From assembly GCF_030506325.1 (NCBI RefSeq), contig NZ_CP120683.1, positions 2,170,001 to 2,234,000 on the forward strand: a stretch of DNA of 64,000 nucleotides, written 5' to 3'. The position numbers and the translations under genes were made by a program. A model generated the notes under the pieces. It was not told the DNA's origin. It did not search any database and was given only the letters and a program-made list of their open reading frames with translations. Shown piece after piece: positions 1 through 9,753 of this stretch. The stretch comes from Tunicatimonas pelagia (GTDB taxonomy: Bacteria > Bacteroidota > Bacteroidia > Cytophagales > Cyclobacteriaceae). Every line of letters starts with the position of its first letter. Within the stretch, counting starts at the first letter, position 1.

Positions 1-913
1 TGTGACCGTTTAGTTCGGGGATCACAGCTTGGGTAGGAACCATTAGTGCATCATCTTCCCGGTTAAGGGTTAAGCTGATGCGGGCAAATTGACCGGGTAA
101 CAACCGACGATCTTGATTGGGGCTGATGGCTCGCATTTTCAGGGTGCGGGTAGCGGGGTCAAGCATTGGATCGATAGCGTAGATTTTACCTAAGAAAATA
201 TCATCGGAAGCATCCGTGCGAAACTCAACTTCATCATCTACCTTTATATCGTTACTGTAGCGACCGGGCACTGAGAACTCTACCTTGGCGGGGTCAATGT
301 TAGAGAAAGTTGCAATAATTGTTTGGGGGGAAATATAACTGCCCGTACTCACGTAGCGCAGACCAATAACGCCATCGAAGGGGGCGCGAATCTGAGATCG
401 ATCAATTTGAGCTTCCAAAACCTTAATATCAGCGGCCGATGTATTTAACTCTGTAAGTGCTTGGTCGTATTCCTCTTGGCTAATTGCTTCTTTCTCCAGC
501 AGTAGGCGCTGGCGGTACTCCATATCTTCGCGTAATTTCCGAGTATACTTGAGTTTCTCAAGCTGAGCTCTTAGCTCTTCGTCATTAATAGTAACCAGTA
601 GTGCCCCTCGTTTTACTTCTTGCCCTTCCTGAAAATGGATACCCGTGACTTTTCCAGATATTTCACTACGGATTTCTAGAGACTCATTGGCTAATACTGC
701 CCCGGTAACCTGAATCTGATCGCTGAGCCGCTTGGGTTCTACCACCACTGCATTTACTGGAACAGCCTTGACCGTGCCGGGAGCTGAAGCCGCGACCGCA
801 GTAGCGTTGGTACCGCTATCTTCACTAAAAATATCGAGTTTCGGTAATGCAACCAAAAAAGCAATTACAAGTACGATAACTACCGTGAGGATAGTCTTAA
901 CCTTTGGATTCAT
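1..913 (-). CDS. Efflux RND transporter periplasmic adaptor subunit (HlyD/MFP family), 3' end outside window
   Basis: From an ATG at 913 the frame stays open to the left edge, giving about 304 residues, so the C-terminus is missing. A single N-terminal membrane segment (about residues 5-25) is followed by a low-complexity linker. Two lipoyl half-motifs (SGKVTGIHFQEGQEVKRG and later APFDGVIGLRYVSTG) flank a short alpha-hairpin rich in Arg, Glu and Gln, and a beta-barrel region follows. This is the domain order of membrane-fusion proteins that bridge an inner-membrane RND pump and an outer-membrane channel. Transcription runs leftwards, so the pump gene would be expected beyond the window. The substrate cannot be told. 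Confidence 0.9.
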   Translation of the reverse strand, partial: MNPKVKTILTVVIVLVIAFLVALPKLDIFSEDSGTNATAVAASAPGTVKAVPVNAVVVEPKRLSDQIQVTGAVLANESLEIRSEISGKVTGIHFQEGQEVKRGALLVTINDEELRAQLEKLKYTRKLREDMEYRQRLLLEKEAISQEEYDQALTELNTSAADIKVLEAQIDRSQIRAPFDGVIGLRYVSTGSYISPQTIIATFSNIDPAKVEFSVPGRYSNDIKVDDEVEFRTDASDDIFLGKIYAIDPMLDPATRTLKMRAISPNQDRRLLPGQFARISLTLNREDDALMVPTQAVIPELNGH

Positions 914-1048
914 AGATTAGTAGCGATATATTGATGATCGTTCATTTTTAAGCTGTTGCTCCCAGAACTACGTGACTCTAACGGAGAATAGCTTACCACG
1001 ATCGTTGACTATGATACAATATGTCTATTATTTTGGGGAGTCTGTCTA

Positions 1049-1849
1049 TTATTCTGCACTAGACACCAGCGCGTGGCGATTAATAAACTGGAGAGCCTCT
1101 TGATTAAATATATCCGGTCGCTCTACATTCACCACATGACCGCAGTTCTCGATCACCCTAAGTATTGCTTGCTGGTGTAATTTCACAATTCGCTTGACCG
1201 GGGGCAAAAACATATAATCATGCTCACCCATCACGTACAGGGTCGGGATATTAATATCTTTTTCTTTGAAGTACTTGAGCAGAGGGTTTACCTCGTAGGT
1301 AAGTTTGTACCAACGCAGAAACTCCTTCTTATAAAGCCGCTTGGCCTCCCGAATAAATAGATTGCGAGAAACCTGATCGCGCTTACTGGGCATAATGACC
1401 CAGGCAAACAGTTGGTACAACCACATGTACGGCATAAACCGCTTAAGCATATGGCCCATGTACACTAAAAAGCGAGAGCGAATATTGAGACGGGTGATGG
1501 CTCCACAGAGTACCATCGATCGTAATCGTTCCGGGGCTAGTTCACCAATGGTGCGGATGATAATAGAACCCAACGAGACCCCAACAAAATGAGCTTGCTT
1601 GATTTTCAGGTGCTCTACTACCTCCAAAATATCCCGGCTAATATCTTGAAAGGAATATTGGTTCTCTACGTACTCCTTCAGTAGCTCTTTAGAACGACCA
1701 TGCCCCCGCAGATCTATCAGCAGTACATTAAACTGCTCCTTAAATGCTTTGATTTGCTTATACCAGATAGACGAACTCCCTCCGGCGCCGTGCACAAACA
1801 CGACCCAGTCCTTTTTTTCATCCGAACGGTATTCCCGATAAAATAGCAT
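1049..1849 (-). CDS. Alpha/beta hydrolase
   Basis: The 266-residue protein has the complete alpha/beta-hydrolase fold signature. The oxyanion-hole HG is at residues 20-21 (VHGAGG), the nucleophile elbow GVSLGS places Ser92, and the likely acid and base are Asp211 (GEHDYMF) and His238 (NCGHVV). There is no signal peptide, so it is probably cytoplasmic. The family covers esterases, lipases and C-C hydrolases; nothing here fixes the substrate. It is a single gene, divergent from nothing close, and points leftwards like the adaptor gene 136 bp downstream. Confidence 0.88.
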   Translation of the reverse strand: MLFYREYRSDEKKDWVVFVHGAGGSSSIWYKQIKAFKEQFNVLLIDLRGHGRSKELLKEYVENQYSFQDISRDILEVVEHLKIKQAHFVGVSLGSIIIRTIGELAPERLRSMVLCGAITRLNIRSRFLVYMGHMLKRFMPYMWLYQLFAWVIMPSKRDQVSRNLFIREAKRLYKKEFLRWYKLTYEVNPLLKYFKEKDINIPTLYVMGEHDYMFLPPVKRIVKLHQQAILRVIENCGHVVNVERPDIFNQEALQFINRHALVSSAE

Positions 1850-2012
1850 AAGCGAAACAAACGTACCTCAATAAACTATATTTCTGTCAATATGGTTGGG
1901 AAAAATTTGTTTTATAAATTGTGTTAAGGTGTTAGTTCTAGGTTCATGCCTATGAAACCCTTTGCGTTAAACCCAAAATTCTGAACTATACGATAAAAAC
2001 AAAAACACATTC

Positions 2013-2561
2013 TCAATACAAATCCACCAAGCGATAGTAATCCATCATCGTCTTACGAAAAGCTTCTCGCTCATCTCGGGTAGCCAACACCGGAACCCGT
2101 TCTCCTTGAGCATTTTTGGTAGACAGCTGATGAGCATCTTGTATGCTATTGTATACCTGGCTGGCAAACTGGTAGTGACGTTCTTTATTTCCCGGCAGAT
2201 ATTCGTAAATACCCGTCTGTTGCACACTATCTTGCCAGTAAATTTTAAGCGTATCTTGCTGCTGCAAATAAGTATTAGGCTCCGTTAGTACGTAAGCTTC
2301 GTCGTAACGCCAGTTGATAACGATTGCCAGATTGAGTACGGGCTGCTCTTCTGCCTGACTCCGTTCTTTAATCCGGTAGATATCGAGCTTAGCCTCCTCC
2401 ATTGTTTCTTTATCGTAGTAGCCCTGTCGCACATTTTTAAAGAATAGCTCGGAAGCATCAGAAGTGGTAAACTTGGCTTCAGCATCATTTACTTTGCGCT
2501 TTTTATCAGGATTACAGGCGATTAACCCTATAACAAGAAGAATGTAGAGTATTTTTTCCAT
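2013..2561 (-). CDS. Hypothetical lipoprotein
   Basis: The 182-residue protein starts with a lipoprotein signal (hydrophobic run, then lipobox IGLIAC with Cys about residue 16). The mature part is charged and Tyr/Gln-rich, with no motif I recognise. The repeated aromatic and Gln content (EYLPGNKERHYQF) suggests a small beta-rich periplasmic or outer-membrane lipoprotein. It is transcribed divergently from the agarase-like gene at 2639, and the 30-80 bp between them must hold both promoters. Function unknown. Confidence 0.7.
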   Translation of the reverse strand: MEKILYILLVIGLIACNPDKKRKVNDAEAKFTTSDASELFFKNVRQGYYDKETMEEAKLDIYRIKERSQAEEQPVLNLAIVINWRYDEAYVLTEPNTYLQQQDTLKIYWQDSVQQTGIYEYLPGNKERHYQFASQVYNSIQDAHQLSTKNAQGERVPVLATRDEREAFRKTMMDYYRLVDLY

Positions 2562-2638
2562 AGCACTGATCTAACCGTACGCACTAGATAATGGTTTACT
2601 GGCTAATCTACTTATATTCGCTAATAAAGACTACCCGG

Positions 2639-3997
2639 ATGATAAGCCGCACCACAAGTTACCTCACTACTGTACTCCAGATAAATAAATTCTTACTTCT
2701 GCTGTTAGGAGGAGTGGTGGGGGCCTGTTCGGTAAACCAGGAGACTCAGCAATACGATGCATTCGGAGGGTACACCGGAATTCAACGGGGAGCCACGGGT
2801 TGGTTTAGAGTAGAACAAGTAAATGATCGCTGGATGTTCATTACCCCGCAGGGGCACGGTTATGTAGCGTTGGGAGCTAATCATACCGGACGATACCTGA
2901 ATGAACGGGAACAATCTGCTGGTTTGTATGAACGGGTAGATGACAATCGAGAGCAGGCTGAAGAAGCAATGTATCAGGCCTACGTGGAATCAGGGCTGAA
3001 CGCCGGGGAAGCCTACGCTCCGCTCAATCCTTATTTGGAAAACCGCCTGCCCCATATCGCTCATTTTAATTATCCCAACAGCAAGCACACCTTCGATATT
3101 TTTGACGACTCGGTACAAACCTCCTTCCGTCAGCACTTACTCCCTCAGTGCCAAAGCGTGGCCTCAGATTCGCTTTTACTGGGGATCGCTTTTGTAGATT
3201 TACCTATCTGGGACTCGCGCCGAGTAGACTTTTATCGCTCCCTTCCGCCTTTGGCTCCCGGTAAACAAGCGTATCAAAGGTTTTTAATGAACCAGCACGC
3301 TACTATTCAGGAATTGAATGAAAGCTATGGGACTTCTCTGGCTTCTTTTGATGAACTTTTGGAAACTACCGATTGGGCATTAGATACCGAACAGGCATCT
3401 ATTCAGCAAGACGACGATCTGTTTATGGGACAGATTGCCGAAAAACTTTATCCTTTGCTCCGAGATATTGTGCGAGAAGGCGCACCCAATCATCTGTTCT
3501 TGGGAGAACGCTACGTGCTAAGAATGGTACCGGAGCCAGTATTGCAAACGGTGGGTAAGTACGTAGATGTATTCTGCACTCAAGCCCTAATTCTTAGCCC
3601 ACAGCGGCCACCCGAGTGGCAAGTATTTCAGCAAGGTGGCTACGATAGCACCTTTGCCATTGTGCAGAAACCCATAATCGTTGTAGATTGGGCTACTCCC
3701 TTTAGCTTAGATGAAACCTATACCACCGATCGAGGCACGGTGAGAGAAGAAGCTCAAGCCGCTGAAGACGTTGCCCAGTGGGTAGAAGATGCATTAGCCC
3801 AGCCGTACATTATCGGAATTTTTAAATGCCAGTTCATCGGTACCCACGGCAACGATCGTTGGTTTCCCAAAGGGCGCATGAAACGAACGCTGTGGCAAGA
3901 CGACGGTACGCCGTTCCCAGTGATGACCAATCGGGTCTCCCAAGCCCATCGGGAAGCTTTAAATGATGTTTATCAGTCGGTTGCAGCAGAAAAATAG
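2639..3997 (+). CDS. Agarase-like glycoside hydrolase fold lipoprotein
   Basis: About 452 residues from the ATG at 2639; an ATG at 2591 would add 16 residues before the signal, which makes the later start the better one. A lipobox-like VGAC ends a hydrophobic stretch, so the protein is probably lipid-anchored. Mature residues begin with a module of the type GWFRVEQVNDRWMFITPQGH followed by GYVALGANH, which is typical of agarase/GH50-like TIM-barrel proteins. Trp- and Asp-rich stretches follow (FVDLPIWDSRR, IVVDWATPFS, FIGTHGNDRW). The family acts on galactans or related sugars, but substrate and activity are inferred. No polysaccharide-utilisation partner (SusC/SusD) lies nearby. Confidence 0.65.
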   Translation: MISRTTSYLTTVLQINKFLLLLLGGVVGACSVNQETQQYDAFGGYTGIQRGATGWFRVEQVNDRWMFITPQGHGYVALGANHTGRYLNEREQSAGLYERVDDNREQAEEAMYQAYVESGLNAGEAYAPLNPYLENRLPHIAHFNYPNSKHTFDIFDDSVQTSFRQHLLPQCQSVASDSLLLGIAFVDLPIWDSRRVDFYRSLPPLAPGKQAYQRFLMNQHATIQELNESYGTSLASFDELLETTDWALDTEQASIQQDDDLFMGQIAEKLYPLLRDIVREGAPNHLFLGERYVLRMVPEPVLQTVGKYVDVFCTQALILSPQRPPEWQVFQQGGYDSTFAIVQKPIIVVDWATPFSLDETYTTDRGTVREEAQAAEDVAQWVEDALAQPYIIGIFKCQFIGTHGNDRWFPKGRMKRTLWQDDGTPFPVMTNRVSQAHREALNDVYQSVAAEK

Positions 3998-4071
3998 TGT
4001 TAAAGTGCTATGGTGTTTTAGTACGATAGTTATCTTTGAGTACTATAACACTACGCACTCTAACACTAGAT

Positions 4072-4494
4072 ATGATGAGTACTCCTTTTCACCTAGCTTT
4101 TCCCGTTTCCAGCCTGATTGACACCCGCCAGTTTTATGAAGATTTGTTGGGTTGCACAGTAGGGCGTACCTCCGAGCGATGGATAGATTTCAACTTTTAT
4201 GGTCATCAGATTACGGCTCACCTAAAGCCGGAAGAAGTACTGAAAGCGCAAACGAATGAAGTGGATGGCGACCAAGTACCCGTACGCCACTTTGGGGCCA
4301 TTCTAGATATGGAAACCTGGGAGAAGTTAGCTCAGCGACTAGAAAACGCAAATATTGACTTTATTATTGAACCCCACGTGCGCTTTAAAGGTGAAGTAGG
4401 AGAGCAAGCCACCATGTTTTTTCTTGACCCCAGTGGCAACGCACTAGAGTTTAAAGCCTTTCAGAACCAAAGCCAGATTTTTGCTAGCGAATAG
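4072..4494 (+). CDS. VOC family (glyoxalase/bleomycin-resistance fold) protein
   Basis: About 140 residues. I chose the ATG at 4072 because the upstream in-frame start is a TTG inside the repetitive spacer. The protein opens with the VOC pattern (FHLAFPVSSLIDTRQFYEDLLGC) and closes with FFLDPSGNALEFKAF, the usual beta-alpha-beta-beta-beta arrangement with His and Glu as possible metal ligands (His near the start, Glu in LEFKAF). Bacteroidota homologues of this size are dioxygenase- or glyoxalase-like with unknown substrates. Its 3' end overlaps the convergent gene at 4484 by 11 bp. Confidence 0.8.
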   Translation: MMSTPFHLAFPVSSLIDTRQFYEDLLGCTVGRTSERWIDFNFYGHQITAHLKPEEVLKAQTNEVDGDQVPVRHFGAILDMETWEKLAQRLENANIDFIIEPHVRFKGEVGEQATMFFLDPSGNALEFKAFQNQSQIFASE

Positions 4495-5443
4495 TAATTG
4501 TCGGCGACTGCTCAATAATCTCTTGAACCGAGAACCTTTCAGTAGCTAGGGTATCTTTAGGAGTATCTCCGTAAATAACGACTTTGTCGCTGAGAGACCG
4601 ATATACGACCACCTCGAATCCTTCTTGTTCATACCTGGGGGAAGCAGGTGAAATCTCAGCACCTTTCTCGGAGAAGTACAACCCATCAAAATTCAGGATA
4701 AATGACTGTTGCGATGGTAGAACAGCATCAAAGGCGCCTGCCCGATTATTTTCGTATCCTTCCGCTGAGTACATCCATATTTCCAGGCGTACTGAGTCGG
4801 CGGTAGTATTTTTTACTCGCAGTACGTCTCGGTCAACCTGAGGAATCTTGCGACCATCCAATGTGATACAGTGAATAGTAAAAATGAGACGATTTCGCTC
4901 GTCGTTGAGGTTGTACAGGTTATGGTTCAATAACAAGGAAGCAACCATACCGGAAGACATCGTTCCCGATGCTTTGGCTGGTTCGACGTAGTGCTTTAGC
5001 ATGGTATCCGTTATGTAGGATGAAGCACTAAGATAGTCAAAATATCTCCCGCTAGTACGATAGTCCATTTCCCAATAGTGGGCGATACTATCGGACGAGA
5101 TTTTCTTTTTTTGGCTTCCGTAATACCAGATTTCGCTAAACAGTTTGGGAGATAAACTATCCAATACTGACGAGAGCAAAGCATTGTCAAAAATATTAGA
5201 AACCTCTCGGTTGGCCATCATAGTATCGGCCAAAGAATCAGCATATTCACTTAAACAAATAGCTACGCCTTGATTACAGTCTTGTGTCACATGTCTATCA
5301 AAGAAATAGATGAGTGATTGAAGGTAATCCATCTCTTCCTCGTCGAAATAATAATGAATCAACGGATCTTGATCGAGAGACTGACTGTGCAGTACGAGAA
5401 GGGGTACAACTATCAGTCCGGCAGAAATCACGATCTTTTTCAT
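4484..5443 (-). CDS. Hypothetical secreted protein
   Basis: The 319-residue protein has an N-terminal signal peptide (MKKIVISAGLIVVPLLVLHS). Residues about 20-190 look mostly helical and acidic, and about 200-319 look like a beta-sandwich (repeated alternation around WMYSAEGYENN and FEVVVYRSLSDKVVIYGD). I recognise no catalytic motif. It lies 12 bp downstream of the lipoprotein gene ending at 5456, on the same strand, so the two are probably co-transcribed. Function unknown. Confidence 0.65.
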   Translation of the reverse strand: MKKIVISAGLIVVPLLVLHSQSLDQDPLIHYYFDEEEMDYLQSLIYFFDRHVTQDCNQGVAICLSEYADSLADTMMANREVSNIFDNALLSSVLDSLSPKLFSEIWYYGSQKKKISSDSIAHYWEMDYRTSGRYFDYLSASSYITDTMLKHYVEPAKASGTMSSGMVASLLLNHNLYNLNDERNRLIFTIHCITLDGRKIPQVDRDVLRVKNTTADSVRLEIWMYSAEGYENNRAGAFDAVLPSQQSFILNFDGLYFSEKGAEISPASPRYEQEGFEVVVYRSLSDKVVIYGDTPKDTLATERFSVQEIIEQSPTITIR

Positions 5444-5455
5444 TGGTAAACCTCG

Positions 5456-6010
5456 TTACATACCCTGAACAATAGTCTTTTTAGAAATATAAATACTCCA
5501 CATGCCCAGAAGGATTTGGGCGGTGTCAGCCGGCAAGGCGAGTTGGACTCGAAGTGAATCGTTGAGCGTAACCGGATGGGTATACAGTAAGGTATCTTGA
5601 CCAATGCGTTGTACATTACCGATTAATTCTTGTTGCTGTTCCTGACTGTAGCGGTAAGCCTCCAGAATTTGCTGCTCTTTTTCTGGTAAGTCGCTAGCTT
5701 GAGTAGACACCGGAATCCAGTGGATAGTGGCCTCCCCGGCGAAGGTATGCACCGATTGATTTTGTAAATAGGCTACAAAGTCGATCTCCAGCTTTTCTTC
5801 TTGATACTGCTTTGTCAAAAGAGACAACATTTGCTGAGCCATTGAGCCACCTTGTTGGTAAGCAGCCTCAGTAACCTGCTCAGGGGTGACGCGCTTAGGT
5901 TCTCGCTGAGCCATTTCTTCTTGTACCGCCGTGGTATCTACCCGCTGCTCTCCGGTGCCACCGCAAGCCGAAATAATTACGAGAAGCAGTAAAACTGAGT
6001 ATCGTATCAT
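5456..6010 (-). CDS. Hypothetical lipoprotein
   Basis: About 184 residues from the ATG at 6010; a TTG two codons upstream is possible but unlikely. The lipobox IISAC puts the lipidated Cys near residue 16, followed by a short Gly/Thr linker. The mature chain is Gln/Glu-rich and mostly helical at first (KRVTPEQVTEAAYQQGG), then strand-rich. It appears to form a two-gene unit with the secreted protein at 4484-5443. No known domain recognised. Confidence 0.65.
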   Translation of the reverse strand: MIRYSVLLLLVIISACGGTGEQRVDTTAVQEEMAQREPKRVTPEQVTEAAYQQGGSMAQQMLSLLTKQYQEEKLEIDFVAYLQNQSVHTFAGEATIHWIPVSTQASDLPEKEQQILEAYRYSQEQQQELIGNVQRIGQDTLLYTHPVTLNDSLRVQLALPADTAQILLGMWSIYISKKTIVQGM

Positions 6011-6057
6011 AAGCAAAATTAATTATGAAATACTAACCTAAAGCGATTGGTAAGTGT

Positions 6058-6152
6058 TCTAATGGTTAAAGCCACAGTCAAACAGTAAACAAAATCACCT
6101 AACTCTACCCGATAAACTGTAAACAGTGGACTATAAGCTGTCGACTGTAGAT
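6058..6152. repeat. Low-complexity spacer of permuted short words
   Basis: The spacer between selD and the upstream lipoprotein gene is a run of related words such as CAGTCAAACAGTAAACA, AAACTGTAAACAGTGGAC and CTGTCGACTGTAGATAAC. It is neither a clean tandem repeat nor coding. Similar word-shuffled spacers precede several other genes in the window. Confidence 0.45.
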
Positions 6153-6154
6153 AA

Positions 6155-7192
6155 CTACACCACCTGAATCAGCAGATCTTTTGGCTCAGTCGTTTCGCCA
6201 AACGCTTCTACCGATAGGCCAATAGATTGAGTATACTGAATGAAGCTAGTCTCATACTCTTTTTCTACGGCAACTAGCAAACCACCACTCGTCTGCGGAT
6301 CACATAGTAGTGCTTTTTGTTCATCACTTATCGGGCTGATTTTATCTCCATAACTATCCCAATTACGCTTAGTGCCACCCGGAACACTACCCTGAGCAAT
6401 GTACTGGTCAATACCATCGAAACGAGGAACTTTATCGTAGTTAACAACGGCACTTACCTGACTAGCCTCGCAGACTTCGGCTAAATGACCAAGTAAGCCA
6501 AACCCAGTTACATCGGTCATAGCTTTTACGTAGGAAAGACGACCAAACTGTATTCCAGCATGGTTTAATTGTAGCATACTTTCCCGAGCCGTTTGCAGAT
6601 CAGCCTCTTTCACTATTCCTTTCTTCTGGGCAGTAGTTAACACTCCAACTCCTAGCGGTTTGGTTAGAAATAACTTACAGTCCGGAGTAGCTTGATCGTT
6701 TCGCTTAATGTGTTCTACCAGGATTTGCCCGGTAACGGCTAACCCGAAGATGGGTTCAGGAGCATCGATACTGTGTCCGCCTGCCAGTGGAATATTTGCT
6801 TTGCGACAAGCCGCTTTCGCTCCGGAGATTACCTGCTGGGCTACTTCGGCGGGAAGCTTATCAATGGGCCAGCCCAGGATTGCCACGGCCATTGTAGGCT
6901 TTCCACCCATCGCGTAAACATCGCTCAGGGCATTCACCGAAGCAATTCGTCCGAAGTCAAACGGGTCGTCCACAATGGGCATGAAAAAATCGGTAGTACT
7001 AATGAGGGCTTGCCCCTGCCCTACGTCGTAGACAGCAGCATCGTCTTTGGTGTTGTTACCGACAATTAGGTTAGGGTCGTGAAAGTCGTCATCCGAAGCT
7101 AAAATGCTTTCCAGTACTTGGGGAGATATTTTGCAGCCGCAACCAGCCCCATGGCTGTATTGAGTAAGTCGGATCGGTTCTTTTTCCTGCAT
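6155..7192 (-). CDS. selD: Selenide, water dikinase SelD (selenophosphate synthase)
   Basis: The 345-residue protein makes selenophosphate from selenide and ATP, the selenium donor for tRNA selenation. It is full length and closely resembles enterobacterial SelD: the catalytic segment [10 protein letters not shown] carries Cys18 and Lys21, with Cys rather than selenocysteine in the active site. The [33 protein letters not shown] and [11 protein letters not shown] blocks are all present. It starts 2 bp after mnmH ends, so the two are one operon devoted to 2-selenouridine in tRNA. No selA, selB or selC is visible in the window. Confidence 0.97.
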   Translation of the reverse strand: MQEKEPIRLTQYSHGAGCGCKISPQVLESILASDDDFHDPNLIVGNNTKDDAAVYDVGQGQALISTTDFFMPIVDDPFDFGRIASVNALSDVYAMGGKPTMAVAILGWPIDKLPAEVAQQVISGAKAACRKANIPLAGGHSIDAPEPIFGLAVTGQILVEHIKRNDQATPDCKLFLTKPLGVGVLTTAQKKGIVKEADLQTARESMLQLNHAGIQFGRLSYVKAMTDVTGFGLLGHLAEVCEASQVSAVVNYDKVPRFDGIDQYIAQGSVPGGTKRNWDSYGDKISPISDEQKALLCDPQTSGGLLVAVEKEYETSFIQYTQSIGLSVEAFGETTEPKDLLIQVV

Positions 7193-7194
7193 AA

Positions 7195-8244
7195 TCAGAT
7201 AGAAGTTAAGTTAGGGTGAAGGTTTTTATTAGCGGCAAATTTCCGAATCAGTTGGGCATTTGTCGCTGGGTCATCAGTTGGGCAGTCCAACGTGTAGCGT
7301 AGAGACTCCGTTTTACGGTTCAGATTACGCTGATAACTACGGTCGTAGTACTCCAGTAGCAGATCAGCCACATCAGCTAATCGTTTTTCTTCCAAAGCTT
7401 GTAATGCTTGCTGGGTTCGTAATCCACCCAATCGTCGTTCAATAGTATGAATGGCCCGAGCGAGCTTTGTTGGGTCAAGATGACCATAATCCCGTACCAG
7501 ACGTTGCACCCGAAGTGAACGAGGAACTTCAACCACCACCACCGGAGCTTGTTTCATATGTTCCCAAAACTCGTGCGGAAGTTGCGCTCCGCCAATGCTA
7601 AAGGATTCATCTTCTACCCAAATAGTACGTGATAGATCGAGCGAACGCCAAGCAGCAAACAAACTGTTCTGGAATTGCTCCGAAGTTGGCTGGGAGCTTT
7701 GCCCAATTCCCCCAAAGGCCGAGCCTCGATGATTAGCTAATTTCTCTAAGTCAATAATTTGTTCGCCTTGCTCCGCCAGTTCCTGAAGTATTTCGGTTTT
7801 ACCGCTTCCGGTAGTTCCGCCTACAATCAGAATTGGTAGTGGATTTTGGTAGATTTCCAGTACGGCCCGACGGTAGGCTTTATAACCATCGGCCAGCGTA
7901 TGAGCTTGTAACCCGGCAGTAGTGAGTAGCCAGGCTACGCTTTCGCTCCGCATCCCACCCCGCCAGCAATGTACCAGCACTTGTCCGTCTACGGCCAATT
8001 CACTAGCGGTTTCTACCAAATTACGCATCTTCGGGCCAACAATATCCAAGCCTTGCAGCAGTGCTTCGTAACGGCTGATTTGTTTGTACGCAGTACCTAC
8101 CTGCGCCCGTTCTTCGTTAGAAAACAGTGGTAAATTATGCGCTTTGTAAATATGGCCTGCCTCGTATTCGGCAGGAGATCGGACATCCAGTATAGGCAAT
8201 TGTTCACCTCGGTTGAGAAATTCATGTACAGAAAGTGAAGCCAT
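7195..8244 (-). CDS. mnmH: tRNA 2-selenouridine synthase MnmH (SelU)
   Basis: The 349-residue protein replaces sulfur by selenium at the wobble 2-thiouridine of tRNA, using selenophosphate. The N-terminal rhodanese domain (residues about 5-125) holds the active-site loop [10 protein letters not shown] with Cys93. The C-terminal half has a P-loop GGTTGSGKT at residues 142-150, used for the geranylated intermediate. Length and order match the family. It is the first gene of the mnmH-selD operon. Confidence 0.96.
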   Translation of the reverse strand: MASLSVHEFLNRGEQLPILDVRSPAEYEAGHIYKAHNLPLFSNEERAQVGTAYKQISRYEALLQGLDIVGPKMRNLVETASELAVDGQVLVHCWRGGMRSESVAWLLTTAGLQAHTLADGYKAYRRAVLEIYQNPLPILIVGGTTGSGKTEILQELAEQGEQIIDLEKLANHRGSAFGGIGQSSQPTSEQFQNSLFAAWRSLDLSRTIWVEDESFSIGGAQLPHEFWEHMKQAPVVVVEVPRSLRVQRLVRDYGHLDPTKLARAIHTIERRLGGLRTQQALQALEEKRLADVADLLLEYYDRSYQRNLNRKTESLRYTLDCPTDDPATNAQLIRKFAANKNLHPNLTSI

Positions 8245-8270
8245 ACTGGATTAACCACTATCAGCCAGTA

Positions 8271-9593
8271 TTAGTTAGATGAATTAATTACCGTTTCTCG
8301 GATTTGCTCATCAGGCAAGCCGCCTTCGGTTCCGGCTACCACCATTGATACTGAAGCATCGCCGGTTACATTCACCACCGTACGGCACATATCAATAATT
8401 CGGTCGGGGGCTAAAATTAAAGCCAGTCCAGCAGCGGGCACACCGATGGCTTCCAGCACAATTACCAGCATTACCACTCCTGCTCCGGGTACGGCAGCGG
8501 TTCCAATGGAAGCCAGCGTGGCAGTCAGTACAATCATTAGCTGACTAGTGAGTGATAGGCCTAGTCCAAGGGCCTGAGCAATGAACACGGCCGCTACGCC
8601 CTGGTACAAACTGGTACCGTCCATGTTGATGGTTGCGCCTAGTGGTAATACAAAGCTAGATACCTCCTCGGAAACCTTTAGGTCGTTCTGCACCACTTCC
8701 ATGGTGACGGGCAAAGTGGCCGCGCTAGAGCTGGTACTGAACGCTAGTAGCTGAGCGGGACGCATCGCCCGGAAAAACTTTTTATACTTTACTTTCACAA
8801 ACATTTTAAAAATTGCCGGGTAGACTACTGCCACCATAATAAGTAATCCAAGAATAACGGTCATGGTATACCACAGCAGGGCGTAGAGTAGCGTAAATGC
8901 TTCATTAGGATTTTCTCCGCCAATCTCCACAATCAGGGCGGCGATCAGGGCAAATACGCCGTAGGGAGCCAGCAGCATAATGAACTCTACGATTTTGATA
9001 ATCACATCGTTCAACCCATCAAAAAAGGCGATAACTGGTTGCCCTTTATCACGAGGTATTTGCAGCAGCGCAATGCCAATTATCAGAGCGACGAATACTA
9101 CTTTTAGCATCGCTCTGTTGTCGGAAAATGCCTCAAATACGTTTTGAGGTACAATATCGACCAGCGGTTGCAGCGGTCCCGCATCGCGCACATCCTGAGC
9201 ATCTCCTTGCCGGGTTTCCACATCACCGCTGTATAGTGCCATTAGGTTTTCGCGGGTAGATTCCGGGAGCTTTTTACCTGGCTGCACAATATTGACTAAA
9301 ATTAACCCAATGGTAATGGCAATGGTAGTAGTAGCCAGATAGGTCAAGATGGTTTTTCCACCCATACGGGACAGTTTGGATACATCGCCCAGGTTAGCAA
9401 TTCCCACAATCAGGGAAGCCAGCACCAGCGGCACCGCAATCATTTTTAAAGAATTGACGAAGATTGTTCCAAAGGGCTTAATATATTTGGCGGTAAAAGT
9501 AGGATCCCAACCGAACTGGATACTGGCGAGTCCAAACAATAATCCTAGCACCAAGCCGATAATGATTTGGGTGTGAAGCGGTAGTTTTTTCAT
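8271..9593 (-). CDS. Dicarboxylate/amino acid:cation symporter (DAACS family)
   Basis: The 440-residue multi-pass membrane protein has the hallmark motifs of GltP/GltT/DctA transporters: the serine-rich re-entrant loop SSSAATLP, the cation- and substrate-site NMDGTS motif, and a conserved Asp/Arg-containing final helix (ALILAPDRIIDMCRTVVNVTGD). It should import glutamate, aspartate or C4-dicarboxylates with Na+ or H+. A loop with extra charged residues (about 105-140) is longer than in E. coli GltP. It stands alone, 27 bp upstream of mnmH on the same strand, so weak read-through is possible. Confidence 0.93.
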   Translation of the reverse strand: MKKLPLHTQIIIGLVLGLLFGLASIQFGWDPTFTAKYIKPFGTIFVNSLKMIAVPLVLASLIVGIANLGDVSKLSRMGGKTILTYLATTTIAITIGLILVNIVQPGKKLPESTRENLMALYSGDVETRQGDAQDVRDAGPLQPLVDIVPQNVFEAFSDNRAMLKVVFVALIIGIALLQIPRDKGQPVIAFFDGLNDVIIKIVEFIMLLAPYGVFALIAALIVEIGGENPNEAFTLLYALLWYTMTVILGLLIMVAVVYPAIFKMFVKVKYKKFFRAMRPAQLLAFSTSSSAATLPVTMEVVQNDLKVSEEVSSFVLPLGATINMDGTSLYQGVAAVFIAQALGLGLSLTSQLMIVLTATLASIGTAAVPGAGVVMLVIVLEAIGVPAAGLALILAPDRIIDMCRTVVNVTGDASVSMVVAGTEGGLPDEQIRETVINSSN

Positions 9594-9753
9594 GTGTGTA
9601 GTTCAATCTATCTGCTTTTGAAGGAAGCGACCGTAAAAATGCAAAATCCTCAGAGTAAATACTAATGGGGAAAATAAGAACACCCAAAGTTGACTACCTA
9701 AACAGTTCGTTATTGACTATTTACTGATACGATATTTGGTTATAACTATTTTT

